From positions 56,273,260-56,337,259 of the forward strand of contig NC_065530.1 of the NCBI RefSeq assembly GCF_020184175.1: a stretch of 64,000 nt of DNA, read 5' to 3'. Numbering within the stretch: position 1 is the first letter of the stretch; every line of letters begins with the position of its first letter. Shown here piece by piece: positions 51,013 through 63,187 of this stretch. The DNA comes from Aphis gossypii. Its lineage: Eukaryota; Arthropoda; Insecta; Hemiptera; Aphididae. Both the position numbers and the translations under genes were made by a program. The notes under the pieces were generated by a model that saw only the letters and a program-made list of their open reading frames with translations, was not told the DNA's origin and ran no database searches.

Positions 51013-51319
51013 ACGATATATTATTATGCGTACCTACACACTTACACAGGTGATGGCTATACACCCGTGCAGGTGTATACAATTTTCTATTCTATTATAT
51101 TATATCGTACAACGTGATGTCTGCAGACTGTATGGTATTATATTATTATTACAAGTGATCTACCGGGGAAAGAATTTGCAGTATGCGATTTACATAATTT
51201 TATTTACACCTTTTATTTCGCTGAAACTATTTATACCTAATAATTTGTATCACTGTGAAATTATATTCATCATACACGTGTATTATACTATTTGCAGTCC
51301 ACGTGAGAATTTTTAACAC

Positions 51320-54300
51320 ATCTCAATTAACGCAGTCTTTTTCTATACGATGTAGAGTTGTTGGATGTGATTTGACGACACAAAAATCACCGACAATGGA
51401 CGTAATATTTTTGTTTTAATTCTATTTTTTTATTTTACTTCGAACGAGCACTGGGAACGCATCCCGACACAGATCTGTATTATACATTATTATGTGTACG
51501 TCCGGGTGCATGTATGTGACATTTTACATATCATAATATTATTATCATTCCATTATACATATATGCGCGCACATGCATTACTCGCAAGCGTCCAATAAAT
51601 ATTAAACAACATCCAAACGGATTGACATGGTCGTGGAATAAAATATATTTTTTGTCAGGTTATACGCGAGTGTATAGTTTACTGAGAAAAATTTGATCCA
51701 CTGCACAGTCATATAATAGAGATATGCCGGTACAGTATCGCGTGTTTTAATGACGTTTTTTTCAATATTTAGGTATATATATAATATATATTAATGATGT
51801 TTGTGACGCACGTCCAAGGTCCCGACTTGGTGCTGTCAGTCGTTTTAAATTGCATGGTTAAATATATTATACAAATATTTAAATCAATAGCACGCCCCGA
51901 GCAAAAACTCGCATTGCTCCACAATCGAATTGACCGATCTTTATTTTTTTTCTTCCAAACCCGACGTTCTGGAGGAGCCGTAATAATAATACTATGATTA
52001 ATTAGACGATAGAAATCTCGCTTCACATAGTTGTTGTAGCGATCACGTACTACTACAATATATATTATATACATAAAGTCGGGCGTGTGACATATAGTCA
52101 TAAAACTTAATATTATATAATTATTGTCTTAGTGTTTTGCTCTTGAAAAACATTTCATGTCTGCAAAACCCAGCGACGATGAACGAACGAAATTAGCATC
52201 GAGAGGAAAACCGTCACGTCGTCACAACGTTCGGATGTTCGGTCGTCTGAAACGTAGGTAGGTATATACACCGACGGTTTATAATCGCAAAAAAGGCATA
52301 AACAATATCGAAACATATTATTGTAATACCTATATAAAGCGATCTCGGCTTGGAAAAGTATCGCAGAGCGGTTATATCATACAATATCGTGCCGTTCTTC
52401 TGGTACATAACGGTATCGCACAAGTAAACAAGGCAATTGGATAGGAGGGTGATCCGCCGCGTACCTATACTATACAGTAAATCGGACGCGACCTGAATGC
52501 GATTGTCGTTAACTTTTTGAAGTAGCGCGTAAGTAGTCGTCGTCAAGTATATTATATTACTATAAATTATATGTATACATAGTTATGAACACGTAACGTA
52601 AATAGATAAGAAGCGAACGACGGTGGTGACGGTGGATAAAATATTGAACCAAAATCGATTAAGACGACTACGAAACGCGATATTAACCTCCACCACTGCC
52701 ATCATTGTCGAACGGGTAAAATAATAATGCCGCGTGTACTTACTCCAAAAATGATTATGCACGTATGCACAATAGTGTTAAAATCGTAAAACACAGACAC
52801 ATTCATAGATGTTTGGTTAAGTCGATTAACTGCTCACATTATAACATGAAATGATCAGTTAAACCATCTACATTGGTATTTTGCAATTGCAGACGATTCT
52901 AGAATCTAGGCTCTAAATATTATAGTGAAGAGAACTAAAATTCAAATCTTAGAACTTCAAAACGTGTAAAGAAAATTTCAAACTATGCATAAAGAAACTA
53001 TTAAAATGAGTTTATAAACTTTAAACAAAAATAATAAACATTTTTATTAGAAAATACGTTTTTATTTTAATTTTAAAATATAATATTTGTGATAAATGTA
53101 ATTTTGTTTATAAGAAGGGGGAGTAAAGAAAAAAAATCAAATTGTTTCATGACCTATTAAAAGTTCTATTCGCATAGTGTCCAAAACCAGTATTGAAAAT
53201 ACAAGGATCTATATGGCATTATTAAGTCAAATTTTGTGATTTCAAGAAGGTAAATGTTTTATTTTCAAAATAAACTTCTTTAATGATAGCCTTTATTTTT
53301 AATTACAGAAACAATAGAATGTTTAGGTACTTGCCTATTCAAAATATCAAATTATAAAAAGTTTTTTTTTCATTAACGAGTAAATAAATTCATAAATTCG
53401 CTGGATACACCTTACTATATTACTTATTACAGTCATTGCCTTAACTTTAATTAAAAAGTTCACAAATAATAATTTAAGTTAGAAAAATTATGAGCATACC
53501 CGTAATATAAATGGATCACCCTGTATAATACTCGCGCGTTTATAGAATATCATAATATATATATATATATAATATAGGTATAAATGGCCGGGCAGCAGAT
53601 GGTGACTAGAACGCGCGATAATGGTGAAAAGTGTTGAGTCTCGTACATATTTTAACTTTATACGCATAAAATAAGTAATATAATGCACGGTGGACTATAA
53701 TCACCGACTTCGTAGCTGAGGATATAGACACGCGCAGAGGATGATCTACTGTACCTATGTCCATGTAATACACCGTGTCGACTGTCTGTATGCTATCAAC
53801 AACGGTGGATCTTCTCCGGGTCGTCCTATTTCGTACAATACTCGCCTCGTAATTGTTTATTTTTTATTTGTGTTTCACTAATAACGTACAGTTGTAACGG
53901 TAAATCGTGGACATGATTATGTATTATCATGACAACGGTCGTTGAATAATATTTAATGCCTCCAAAAAATAAAAAGCGTACAGCACTATTGAACTTGCAG
54001 AATATACTCCAAGACAAACCTCAAGGCGATAGGTTAGGTTCTCAATATTGACGAGTAATTCGTATTTGAATTCGAGCTTATTTTTCGGTTGTTATCGCTT
54101 GTATGCATAAATGCCCATTATTTTATATTTCAGTTTTAAAGCAATAGTAATTGGTACATACAATATTATAGCGTTGAAATGCAAAGATTTTAAAAAATAT
54201 ATTACTTTTAATTTAAAATCGAATAAGTCTTTGGATATAGTACATTTAAATTTACTAATTTCAAAAGAACCAAATATACTTAGAAAAGTATTAAATAAAG

Positions 54301-55766
54301 TTAATAGGTAGGTAAAGCAACATTTTATATTTGTCTAAAGGCACTATTGATAATACAATTCAAAAATAAAAAAAAAGTAAAATTTTCAAATTATTATTGA
54401 AATCAATATTAACTGAAAAGAAAAAATGCATTTTTTTGGATTAATAAAAATAATAATAAATAAAATTCATATCTGAGAAATTTGTTTAAACTAGAATATT
54501 AATTAAAAAAAAATATTATGCGTCGTTACATCATGTTGAAAACCTTAAATAATAATAAATATGTAAAATTAATTCTTGTGTATGCACTAGTGGATTATAT
54601 GAAAAACATTTTAATGGGACTTAATTCCCGCTTCAATGTAGTAACAAAAAAAAAATCCCAGTGAATGCATTAAAATGTACTGTTTTGATTATAAATTATT
54701 AAGGGTATATATGTATGTGTATATTTTACAATATAATGTGTGTATGGCTAAAATATAATAGAGAATTGATAAATATTATTATTGCAGTTTTCCATTCCGA
54801 ACGAAACGCATCGATGCCTATGTATAGCTAACGAATTTATGCGCCTGATACGAATAAAATATAAAAAGATTGTGTTAAAACGATTTTTAGACACAATGGT
54901 ATTTTTACAATTACAATATAATATGGTTTTTAAATTTCGAGTTGCAATAATATAATATTATTCATGAAACCCGCACTGTACCTACAAGTCGTACTGATAG
55001 TCGTGCAGCTATTAGCATAATATAAGTAAAACATAGATAAGACAGACCATGTTGTCATACGGGACACGTCACATAAACAGTTAATGCATTAGGTGGGTGG
55101 TCCACTTAGATCGACAACAAAAACGTGTATACATTATTGTGGTCGGCGGCGTTGACAAAATTTTCCATTTACATGAACGATATCTAATCTCATTTTTGAA
55201 GACGGAAATACAAAAAATAAATAAAAAATACTGTGATTCGAAGTAGTTATAGTAAAATCCGTTTTTGTTTAAAAATTTAATTAATAAAAAAAAAAAAAAA
55301 TTAGAAGGGGTTTCATGGTAACTATAACGTAAAATAAAATAAAAGATTTTAGATTAAAACATAATTTACTAAATAAGTTACGTGTCATGAAAAGGTTCAC
55401 GAAGTTGTTTACTAAAGATTAACTATAATAATTATTTTTTAAAAGACTGAAAAATAAATAACATTGTAGGAACTCGTAGTGTTGCTTATAATTTTTACTG
55501 AATTTTACCACTGTTAATAATACTCATAGTATTATTTTGTTGATTTGAAATTTTTAGTCAAATCGTATCGATTTTATAACAACAACAAGTATCTACAATT
55601 CTACATGCTACACATATAATAATAGGTATAATGTCCAGATTCAGAATTCTGTGCTCATAGCGAATGTATATTGTATACAGTGTAACTGAGTTGACTTGTC
55701 AATCAGAATTCACGAACGGTGCACGATTCGTCTGAAACTCGTTCGGTGCTCCGTTCTCATTGGTCG
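51320..55766. other. Mostly AT-rich, no supported gene
   Basis: Contains a 110-codon minus-strand frame (52214-52546) that starts without ATG or acceptor, and a GGGTGATCC word at 52448-52456. 52600-52740 is CpG-richer. Nothing else is seen apart from the terminal motif at 53513-53527. Confidence 0.4.
53513..53527 (-). mobile_element. Transposon-end motif TATACAGGGTGATCC
   Basis: The minus strand reads TATACAGGGTGATCC followed by ATTTATATTACG. The word resembles ends of common arthropod repeats (mariner-like TACAGGGTG..CC). No matching partner end with a transposase was found; GGGTGATCC also occurs in opposite orientation at 52448-52456. Treated as a solo end. Confidence 0.35.
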
Positions 55767-56033
55767 TTAGAGACCAAAGTATCCGGTACGAATAAAAATT
55801 GTTTTGTGTAATTGTTCGTCCTCAAGTCGTATATGCGCCGTGTTGTCGGGCGTATAGTTAAGAGGGCAGCCGGTTCGGGGTGCGAGGAAGGGTTGTCCAA
55901 CGACGACGACGACGGGGACGGTCATGGGGGATGGGGTTGTGTGAGGGTAGGCGCAAAAGGCGATTTGTCCTGATCCGATGGTGGAGGGGAAGTATAGAGA
56001 GTCAGCCAGACTCATTCGGCAGGCTAATGCCAT
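55767..56033 (-). CDS. Possible exon in CpG-rich block, weak
   Basis: Minus-strand 88-codon frame in a C-rich block, starting MALACRMSLADSLYFPSTIG, with a Val5 run from a (GTC)n repeat and a TGCPLNYTPDNTAHIRLEDE segment. Third positions are strongly C-biased, but so is the whole DNA strand, so this need not mean coding. No domain recognised. Confidence 0.18.
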   Translation of the reverse strand: MALACRMSLADSLYFPSTIGSGQIAFCAYPHTTPSPMTVPVVVVVGQPFLAPRTGCPLNYTPDNTAHIRLEDEQLHKTIFIRTGYFGL

Positions 56034-56149
56034 ACTACTACTACGACTACTATTATAAATACCAATACTATACTACTAATACTACTGCATAATACGACTA
56101 CTATGACTATAAAACAATATAATATATATGTATATACGCAAACAATATT

Positions 56150-56960
56150 TGCGCGGGGTGTATACTCGGTGACCCGCCAGTTCGGCCCCGTTCACGGAGC
56201 ACCCTCCTCTTCGTGCCGCAGTGAGCGGGAAGAGTGGACCCCGGGGCCATAACGACGGTGCGCCGACTTTAATAAAAGTGATTAAAAAATATTTATGAAA
56301 CCGTATATCACCTTTCTGGAAAGCTCTTTTTCCCCCGGCGGTACCGCCGCTCTTCACGGCCGAGGGCAATTATCATAAAGATATATGCTCGCAGACGATT
56401 AAAAGCTGGCCTGGGCACGGACGCCCGCGCACACACACACACACATACACACACACACTCATGTTATGTGTGGATAATATAATATTGACGGGTCTCCCCG
56501 AAGAGCGATTGAGAGCTGGCGGGGTGAAGGGGTTGTATATTTTTGAGGAGAGGGTGTAAAGGGTGACAACGGGGGTGGGCAGGAGAGCGGGCAATATGCG
56601 CTTGCAAGATAACCGCCACGGGGGATTTTATGGCGTTATTTTTTGGCACCGGTCGCGCCTAGAGTGTATATACATGCGTGTACGCGGGGAAGACCGACGG
56701 CGAGGCAGGATAGTAGCGGGTCAGCGGCGTCCGCGTGGGCGGAAGGGGTTTTTGTTCAATGATTTACGAAACTGCTGTCCGGCCATCTTTTGTAATTAGC
56801 CGCCGCCGACCAATACACCGCACCCTTACGACCCTCGACCACGTCACCCCCTCCCCGTCTCGTCGGTGGACTACCCTCGCCGCCCGTCCTGCGAGTGTCG
56901 TCCTTTAATATCTGACGGCACCGCCCGCGTACGAATATACATATACATGTATAATATATT
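56150..56960. promoter_or_regulatory. GC- and CpG-rich island, promoter candidate
   Basis: The most GC-rich part of the window. It contains AAGATGGC on the minus strand (near 56785-56792), a YY1-type or translation-start-like word giving a 21-codon frame (MAGQQFRKSLNKNPFRPRGR). Frames are open on both strands, as is usual in GC-rich DNA. A promoter or first exon is plausible, but direction is unresolved. Confidence 0.3.
56430..56459. repeat. (AC)n microsatellite
   Basis: ACACAC units with one TACAC interruption. Confidence 0.9.
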
Positions 56961-58370
56961 TCCTACGGCTCGCGTTTTCTCTTAAATAATTAGCCTATAA
57001 ATTTACCCCCGCCACTCACATACAATATCTCTGGTCACTATTATTCGCCCTATGCCCGTAACTCATACCTATAAAAATCTTCACAACGATCGATGCAATT
57101 ATATTATATTATAGTCTATGAGAAAACTGCTGACGAGCTGTAGATTTTCGTGTATAATTTCAAATCCGTTTATATAGACTCAATATCTACGATGAGATAT
57201 TTATAAATAATATTATTATATATTTTCTCATACAACAGTATATTATACGCAATAAGTAAAATGTATATTATGCGAAACGATGCAATATAAATAAACGTAT
57301 GTAATAATGATCCGGCCAAATCGCATGTGGTAAATAAATAAACAATGTAAGTATGTTCAATTTTTGGAAAGAGAACAATGATAAGATGGACGAAAAAGAT
57401 TTTGAAATCTTTAGAAAATATAAATAAATTTATACTAGTCACGATATCGTAGAACACCTACAGATAGCTCATCTACAACAATTGACTTTTTGGTTTATAT
57501 ATTTTTATTTGGAAACACGTTTCATTATGTAATACGCGTACAACATATTATAATAATAAATTGGCTTTATTATGTGTTTCATACATTTTGAAATAAAAAA
57601 TATTTTTTTATTTTTATTTGTACTGTGATTTAAGATATTTTGGATCATTCGATTATTGTCGTCCCACTAGTCGAAATGTAGGTAGTGGTTTATTTTATTT
57701 CCACAATAGCGTAAAACTTCGTGCGCGCACACACAATTGGGATGACTCAACTGGTTTTTACACATTATTGATACTTTCTTTATATTAATATTCATTTGCA
57801 TAAATTAACTATTACATTATTCATTATAATTCACTTAAATTACAGGTATAAACGAGCGTTTATATTAATCATATGCTTGTACGAAAACGTTGATTAAAAT
57901 ACATGGAAATCTACTAGAAATTAAACTACGACAGATAATATTTTTAGTATGCATTTAATTGGGCTTTTAATTGTTTCAATTTTTACGGTTATTATTTTAT
58001 AGCCAAAATAAAGCTGATTAGTAGTGTTGCTTATTACCATTACCGGGTTATTTGAAACGCGTAAACGCGACAGCTTTAAACTTTTAACTATATATTATAC
58101 TTATTGCTTATTTTCAAGATCGGAGATTTTAAAGTCAATTAGTCAATCAAGTTTATCAAATCGACAATATAACTAAATTATTGAAACTGGTAAAATTGTG
58201 GCTTATATTATGTATCTCAGTATGTATGCTCTGGTTGGGTATTGTGCCGGCAATAAGAGTATCCCTTTTCATGTAAAATTACTATATAAATAATCGATCA
58301 TTACTGACCTGAATTCTATTTCAGTGTAATATATCACCCACTCATTAAGACAAATTTGGTAGTCGTTTTG
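56961..58370. other. AT-rich 3' flank of the minus-strand exon
   Basis: Downstream of the candidate terminal exon on the minus strand, so it would include the 3' UTR. No clean AATAAA was found in the first 150 bases after the stop; ATTATTTATATAG near 58290 is only loosely similar. Confidence 0.35.
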
Positions 58371-58629
58371 TCATATTTCATCAAGGTAATTAGTGATGTC
58401 CACGCATAAAAACTGTAAATGCAGATATGGGATTTCTAAACTTTCCGGCCATTGACCACTGTAATACTTGTAGACTGCAGGTGGTGTCCAATGGTAGGCT
58501 AATTGCCAATAGTGATCAAAAACAGTCCCTCTAGCTGTTGGTCTCTGTACTTTAAAACGATTGTTCCAGTGATTTGATAATGGTAAAAGTGATGCAAAAT
58601 TTCTGAATCCTCTTATAGTTCCAAAAAAT
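58371..58629 (-). CDS. Candidate terminal exon, aromatic-rich, unknown protein
   Basis: The best-preserved coding-like sequence in the window. On the minus strand, acceptor TTGTATAG precedes 58629, and an 85-codon frame runs to TGA at 58371-58373. It begins FFGTIRGFRNFASLLPLSNH, continues RFKVQRPTARGTVFDHYWQL with AYHWTPPAVYKYYSGQWPES, and ends DITNYLDEI. It is rich in Trp, Tyr, Phe and Pro, has no low-complexity run and uses mixed codons in AT-rich DNA. The polypyrimidine tract is poor. It enters with one base completing a codon, matching the two-base overhang of the island at 62256-62373. I do not recognise the family. Confidence 0.45.
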
Positions 58630-60518
58630 CTATACAATTACACTGTCGTAAGTATTATCTATAAGATATAAAAACTCATCTAATAAATATAAGTTAGAAA
58701 CTGAATCTAACTTCTACTATATAGGTTTCAATTAGTGTATCTATAATAATCATTGTACTTATATAGTTAACAATTTTCCACTATATCTATATTCGTGTAT
58801 CGTATATATTACACCAAAAACATCATTTTGACAAAGTTGGTTTTTATTTCAAAAAAAATTATAAATTGTAAATTTATACTTGTCATTATTATTACAGTAA
58901 AATTAAAATATATTATTTTATTTACAAAGGTCTATATTTTTTATTTATTTTTCAGATTCTCATTACTTGTATAGAGTGTGTGCAACAATTTATTTAGCTA
59001 AAAAATGTATACAATTAGCCGGGACTTTCAGACTTAAATTTTCTATTACATAGTGTAATGAGTAATACTGAAACAGTTAATCATTTCTGATAATATTTGC
59101 TTAATTTTAATCTTTAAATCAAGTAAATATTTTTAGTCAAAAAAAAAAAAAAAACAATAATCGATTATCATTTTAGAAACAGTAAAAAATAATTTAATAT
59201 ACACAAGAAAACTATTTATTTTATAAAATCATTAAATAATACTTAATACAAAATAGAAGCTTCACTCTCAGAAAACTAAATATCAAGAATAAATTGTATA
59301 CTCATTTTATTTATAAATAGCATGTGAAATATCCCCAAGGTTTAAAATAAATTATGGGGCATACAATTTTAAAAAGATGACGAGCCAAATCCTAAATGAA
59401 ATAGTTCTTGGGTGGACAATTAAGTTTTCAACAAAAATTATTGTTTTTAAACGTAAGAAATGGCCTATAAATAAAATTATTTTTACGAATTATTAAAACT
59501 GGGAATTATATTTAAAAATTAAATAAAAACAATTAATATGAAGTATAAAATATAAAAGGAATTTTTAAAATTGTATTTTTAAGATCATTGAGATTGTCGA
59601 TACATTGTTATGCTGGGTGAAATTTTAAGCTAATACAAATTTAAAGCAAAATATAAAACATTGTAAAAAAATAAATCGTGTAGTGTGCAAATCAGGCCCG
59701 CTAGTAACACAATACGTATCATATGTTTTATCACGACTATAATATGTTTTATAACGATGAAGGACTGTTAACTTGAATGTTAAGCATTTTTTTTCCACAC
59801 AAATGCGACGAATTACTCATTCAACCCTGTACATAAATACACAAGCACGCACACACTCATCAAAAACCTTTAATTTATTGTACGAACGAGAGAGTTACAC
59901 AAAACGAAAGTGTTCCAATAGCGGTCGGGTTGATCGTATTGTTCAGCCTTTAGGTATATATTATATTATTATATAAATTATGTAGCGGTACCTACGTTAT
60001 TGCACACATTGCGAGTCGTATCAGTTTCCAAATCAAAGGCGAACGACGCGACGTTTCACGCAATTATTCCGCGATACATCGACCACATACCTACCTGCTT
60101 ACACAATATAGCGATAATAATAATATTATGGGGTGCGATAAATCATAAATTAAGCGTGTTTTTAAATAATAATTAATGACACGAATCCGCAGGATCGAGA
60201 GCGTTTGAATGGAAAATAACGAACGTAACATAATATGTGTTATTACTTATTATTTACGAATACATCTGACGCGACAATCGTTGAGTTATAAATTAACCCA
60301 TAACTGCGATACTTAATTAGTAGATATATTATATTCATTATTAGTATACAGCTGTTTGATTAGGAACCACTGTTGTATTTATATTATTACTATGTAAATC
60401 TTTTTAGTTTTTTCGTTTCAATTGGTTTAGTTTGATAAGGTAACACATGATTTTATGTCATATTATTATTATTTTCATTAAGTGTGTAGGCAAACTTGTA
60501 GAAATCAACTTCACATAC
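58630..60518. other. Putative intron, AT-rich
   Basis: Very low GC, with poly(A) at about 59140-59154. The plus-strand 67-codon frame at 59773-59976 has no further support. Confidence 0.4.
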
Positions 60519-60590
60519 TCCAGAAATGAGGTCGTCACCCATAAATATCCAAAGACGACGTGTTAGGCGTTCAATATATGTGGGGTGAAT
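60519..60590 (-). CDS. Possible small exon, unknown
   Basis: Minus-strand GT..AG island: acceptor TATAGTAATTAG (weak) and donor GGA|GTATGTG. It encodes IHPTYIERLTRRLWIFMGDD and ends LISG, 24 whole codons. The frame actually stays open beyond the donor (VCEVDFYKFAYTLNE). Protein-like, but short and with a weak acceptor. Confidence 0.22.
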
Positions 60591-60860
60591 CTAATTACTA
60601 TAACGACCTTTGGTCATTACTAGCGGGAATCATACGAAAATGACTGAACTAAAATATAACAAACAGATTATTATGAATAAGCTTATTGAATAATTTTATG
60701 TTTTATAATTTTTTTGTTTTTTATCTTATACTATTTTTTTGTTTGTCTACTTATTTTGTTATGTTTATAATAGTCTTGTACGCCAATGGCCTTTGTTGTC
60801 GAAGTCCAAATAATAAAAAAATTTTCTTTATATATTTAACAAAAACTAAAGGGTTTTAAC

Positions 60861-60933
60861 TTTTAATGCATAATGTATCTGGTCTAATTTAATCCAGTCA
60901 AGAGATTTTAGCCAATTCACGTTTAATTCTTCA
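60861..60933 (-). CDS. Possible small exon, unknown
   Basis: Minus strand, acceptor ATCATACCCGCAG (good) and donor AAAA|GTTAAA (weak). It encodes EELNVNWLKSLDWIKLDQIH then YALK. It ends in phase 0, which fits the phase-0 start of 60519-60590. No family recognised. Confidence 0.2.
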
Positions 60934-61930
60934 CTGCGGGTATGATACATGCAGATTTACACGAATTATATTATTATGTTGTATGTGTATAAATATATAT
61001 GTAATAATAATATGTACCAAACGTTTTGTATAATTATTATAACATAGGTAGATTCATGCGAGTAATTTATCGTTACTTTTTCTACCGTATACACGTTTCT
61101 ACAAGTTTTTTCTTCTTTGGAAAAATCCAAGGTTGTGTCGACTTCGTTAATATCATCACGACGTTTGAGTATCTACCACCTAGAATAAGACTTGTACTAG
61201 TATTACTTGTAAGCTTCTAAGCAGTATGTATTTGAGGCTTCTGAGTTCACTCTCACAGGGAGATTACAAAAGTTTTGCTGGAAAAGTCTCTTTTATACCT
61301 GATTTAATGATATAGAACACTTTGATGTTTAAATGGAGATATATAATATTATTATTTACTTTTAAGACAATTTAGTGTTGCTTGTATATTATTATTCCAC
61401 GCCTACATAATTGTTTTTTGTTTTGTTTAGTTTATAACCAGTTAATCTTTACACAAAACTGTATAATGTCATATTATTATTTTTGTTACTGCAAAAATTA
61501 GTTCACTGATCGTCGCTTATACTATATAATATGTATTTTTTATTGCACTTATGAGTTATAATATTATACAGAATAATTCATTTAACTGGATGTAATAATT
61601 AAAAATTTTCCTAGTTCACATTTTTGTTTTTGAAAATAATAGATTTTTATTTAGGTAATTTGAATTTTTTCTATAACAGTTATAATTACAAAAGTATATA
61701 TTGTGATTCTGATCATGAAATAAAAGTTGTCACTAGAAAAATTGAAAAGTAAAAATAATATTTATTGCTTATGTTTTATTCTAATGTAGTTTGGTTTATA
61801 GCCTTATCCCTTATATAGGTAAATAACTTCTAATAAAACTTCTAAGTATATAATTAAAACAGACCAGTTTTTTTTTCAAAAATATAAAGATTGGCTTAGA
61901 TTACTTAATAGTGTGACCAGTCAGTTAAAC

Positions 61931-61945
61931 GGATCACTCCGTATA
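61931..61945 (-). mobile_element. Transposon-end motif TATACGGAGTGATCC
   Basis: Same family of word as at 53513-53527, followed on the minus strand by GTTTAACTGACTGGTCAC. No partner end found. Confidence 0.3.
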
Positions 61946-62255
61946 TTTGTGGACGAATTAAAACCAGTGCCATTATATTATTATTATGACACGAATCTTG
62001 GAAAATCTACTGCGTGCGGAATACACTGGCTCTCTTTTGTGCACGTAATATTAATAATACGTTGCAGTGTGCAAGCGTGTGCGTGAGTATAATACATATA
62101 TATATATATATACAGTGCCAGTTGTGTTTGAGCATAATATAATAGGTATAATAAACGCCAAATGAGAAATTATATAGCACCCACTCTAATATAATTTTAT
62201 GCATTTCGATAACCCGTAAAAACACCGATAAAATGATTGAGATTTATATACTTAC

Positions 62256-62373
62256 CCATGTATAATAATAATATGAACCGGTAGAAACGTTTGGTCGATC
62301 AAAAATCCGGGATTAAAAACGTATGACGGTTTTTGAAAACGCCATTCCGCAGGAAATTATTTATTCGAAATAC
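62256..62373 (-). pseudogene. Exon-like island with in-frame stop
   Basis: The minus strand is bounded by ATATATCGACAG and ATGG|GTAAGTATA, both strong signals. One frame reads PAEWRFQKPSYVFNPGFLID then QTFLPVHIIIIHG and leaves with two bases, joining in phase to 58629. That frame has a TAA five codons after the acceptor. The frame that joins from 62966 in phase 0 hits TGA after 24 codons. So the island is either a broken exon, a non-coding exon, or chance. A sequencing or assembly indel could also explain it. Confidence 0.25.
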
Positions 62374-62389
62374 CTGTCGATATATTATA

Positions 62390-62411
62390 TAAATAATAAT
62401 AATAATAATAA
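62390..62411. repeat. (AAT)n microsatellite
   Basis: About seven AAT units just upstream (minus strand) of the exon-like island. Confidence 0.9.
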
Positions 62412-62965
62412 AACGTAAAACCAGTTGAAATCGTATATTCACAATATTAATCGATGCGCAGTTTCATGTTGAAATGAATGTATAAAATATATGTATAATG
62501 TATTTATTGATGAGCATTTACCGTCAACGTTATATTACGGCGTTGACAATAAAATAATTAATTAATACAATAATCCGTTCGCATATAATAGGCGATTCTA
62601 ATACACAACACGTGTTTAAGTATTATCGTTATTATGATTTAATGAAACCTGTCAATCTACACAAACACTCATAATTTTATATCTAATAATATAATATAGA
62701 CCGATATACCGAATAAACCGATTGCATATTTTTTAATTTTTTTTAACCATTTACTGGTTGGCTTAATTGATAAGTTAATTGAGAAGTATCTTATACATAA
62801 TAATATATTGTCGAGCCATTTAAGTTATATAGGTACTAACATATAACTTAAAGTAGTTAATTTGTTAATAGGTAATAATAATGATAATAATAAGCAGGTA
62901 TCTCAATGGAATTGAATAAAATGTGTAGGTACTGCATTTAACGACTTTACCACTGTGTCACTTAC

Positions 62966-63187
62966 TATTCGCATTTCGTGGTTTTGCAAGTAATACAAGT
63001 TTGGTATACTCGTAATATTATGTTTGATATTGGTCATAGTTGTTTTACAAGGGGTAATTGGTAAACGCTGTAACCACACGTCGATCGAGTTGTAATATTT
63101 CAACTTCACGGTAATCTGTGGTATGAATAGGGTCAAAAACACGAATTGAACAATTATGCAGAAGTTGAACAGCGCCTTTAAGTACAG
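62966..63187 (-). CDS. Candidate exon with membrane segment, unknown protein
   Basis: Minus strand, acceptor TTTTAAACCATACTAG and perfect donor CGAATA|GTAAGTGAC. Exactly 74 codons, open, phase 0 at both ends. Residues about 5-25 are hydrophobic (ALFNFCIIVQFVFLTLFIPQ), then KLKYYNSIDVWLQRLPITPC and a TNIKHNITSIPNLYYLQNHE segment. One N-x-T/S site (NIT) is visible. The layout, a short hydrophobic anchor then a polar region, would suit a membrane-anchored or multi-pass protein. There is no in-frame ATG, so an upstream exon is needed, probably beyond 63187. An internal acceptor CATACCACAG could shorten it. Confidence 0.38.

Noticed and set aside
50564..51316. 250-codon plus-strand ORF, the longest in the window
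   Set aside because: It starts with GTG, runs through a (TA)n repeat giving YIYIYI, and crosses a GC-rich block open in several frames. Only the signal-peptide-like frame within it looks natural.
52214..52546. 110-codon minus-strand ORF with natural-looking sequence
   Set aside because: Starts without ATG or a usable acceptor and has no recognisable domain; length is within chance for this window.
52448..53527. Mariner-sized interval between two GGGTGATCC words in opposite orientation
   Set aside because: Flanks of the two words do not match beyond nine bases and no transposase remnant lies between them.
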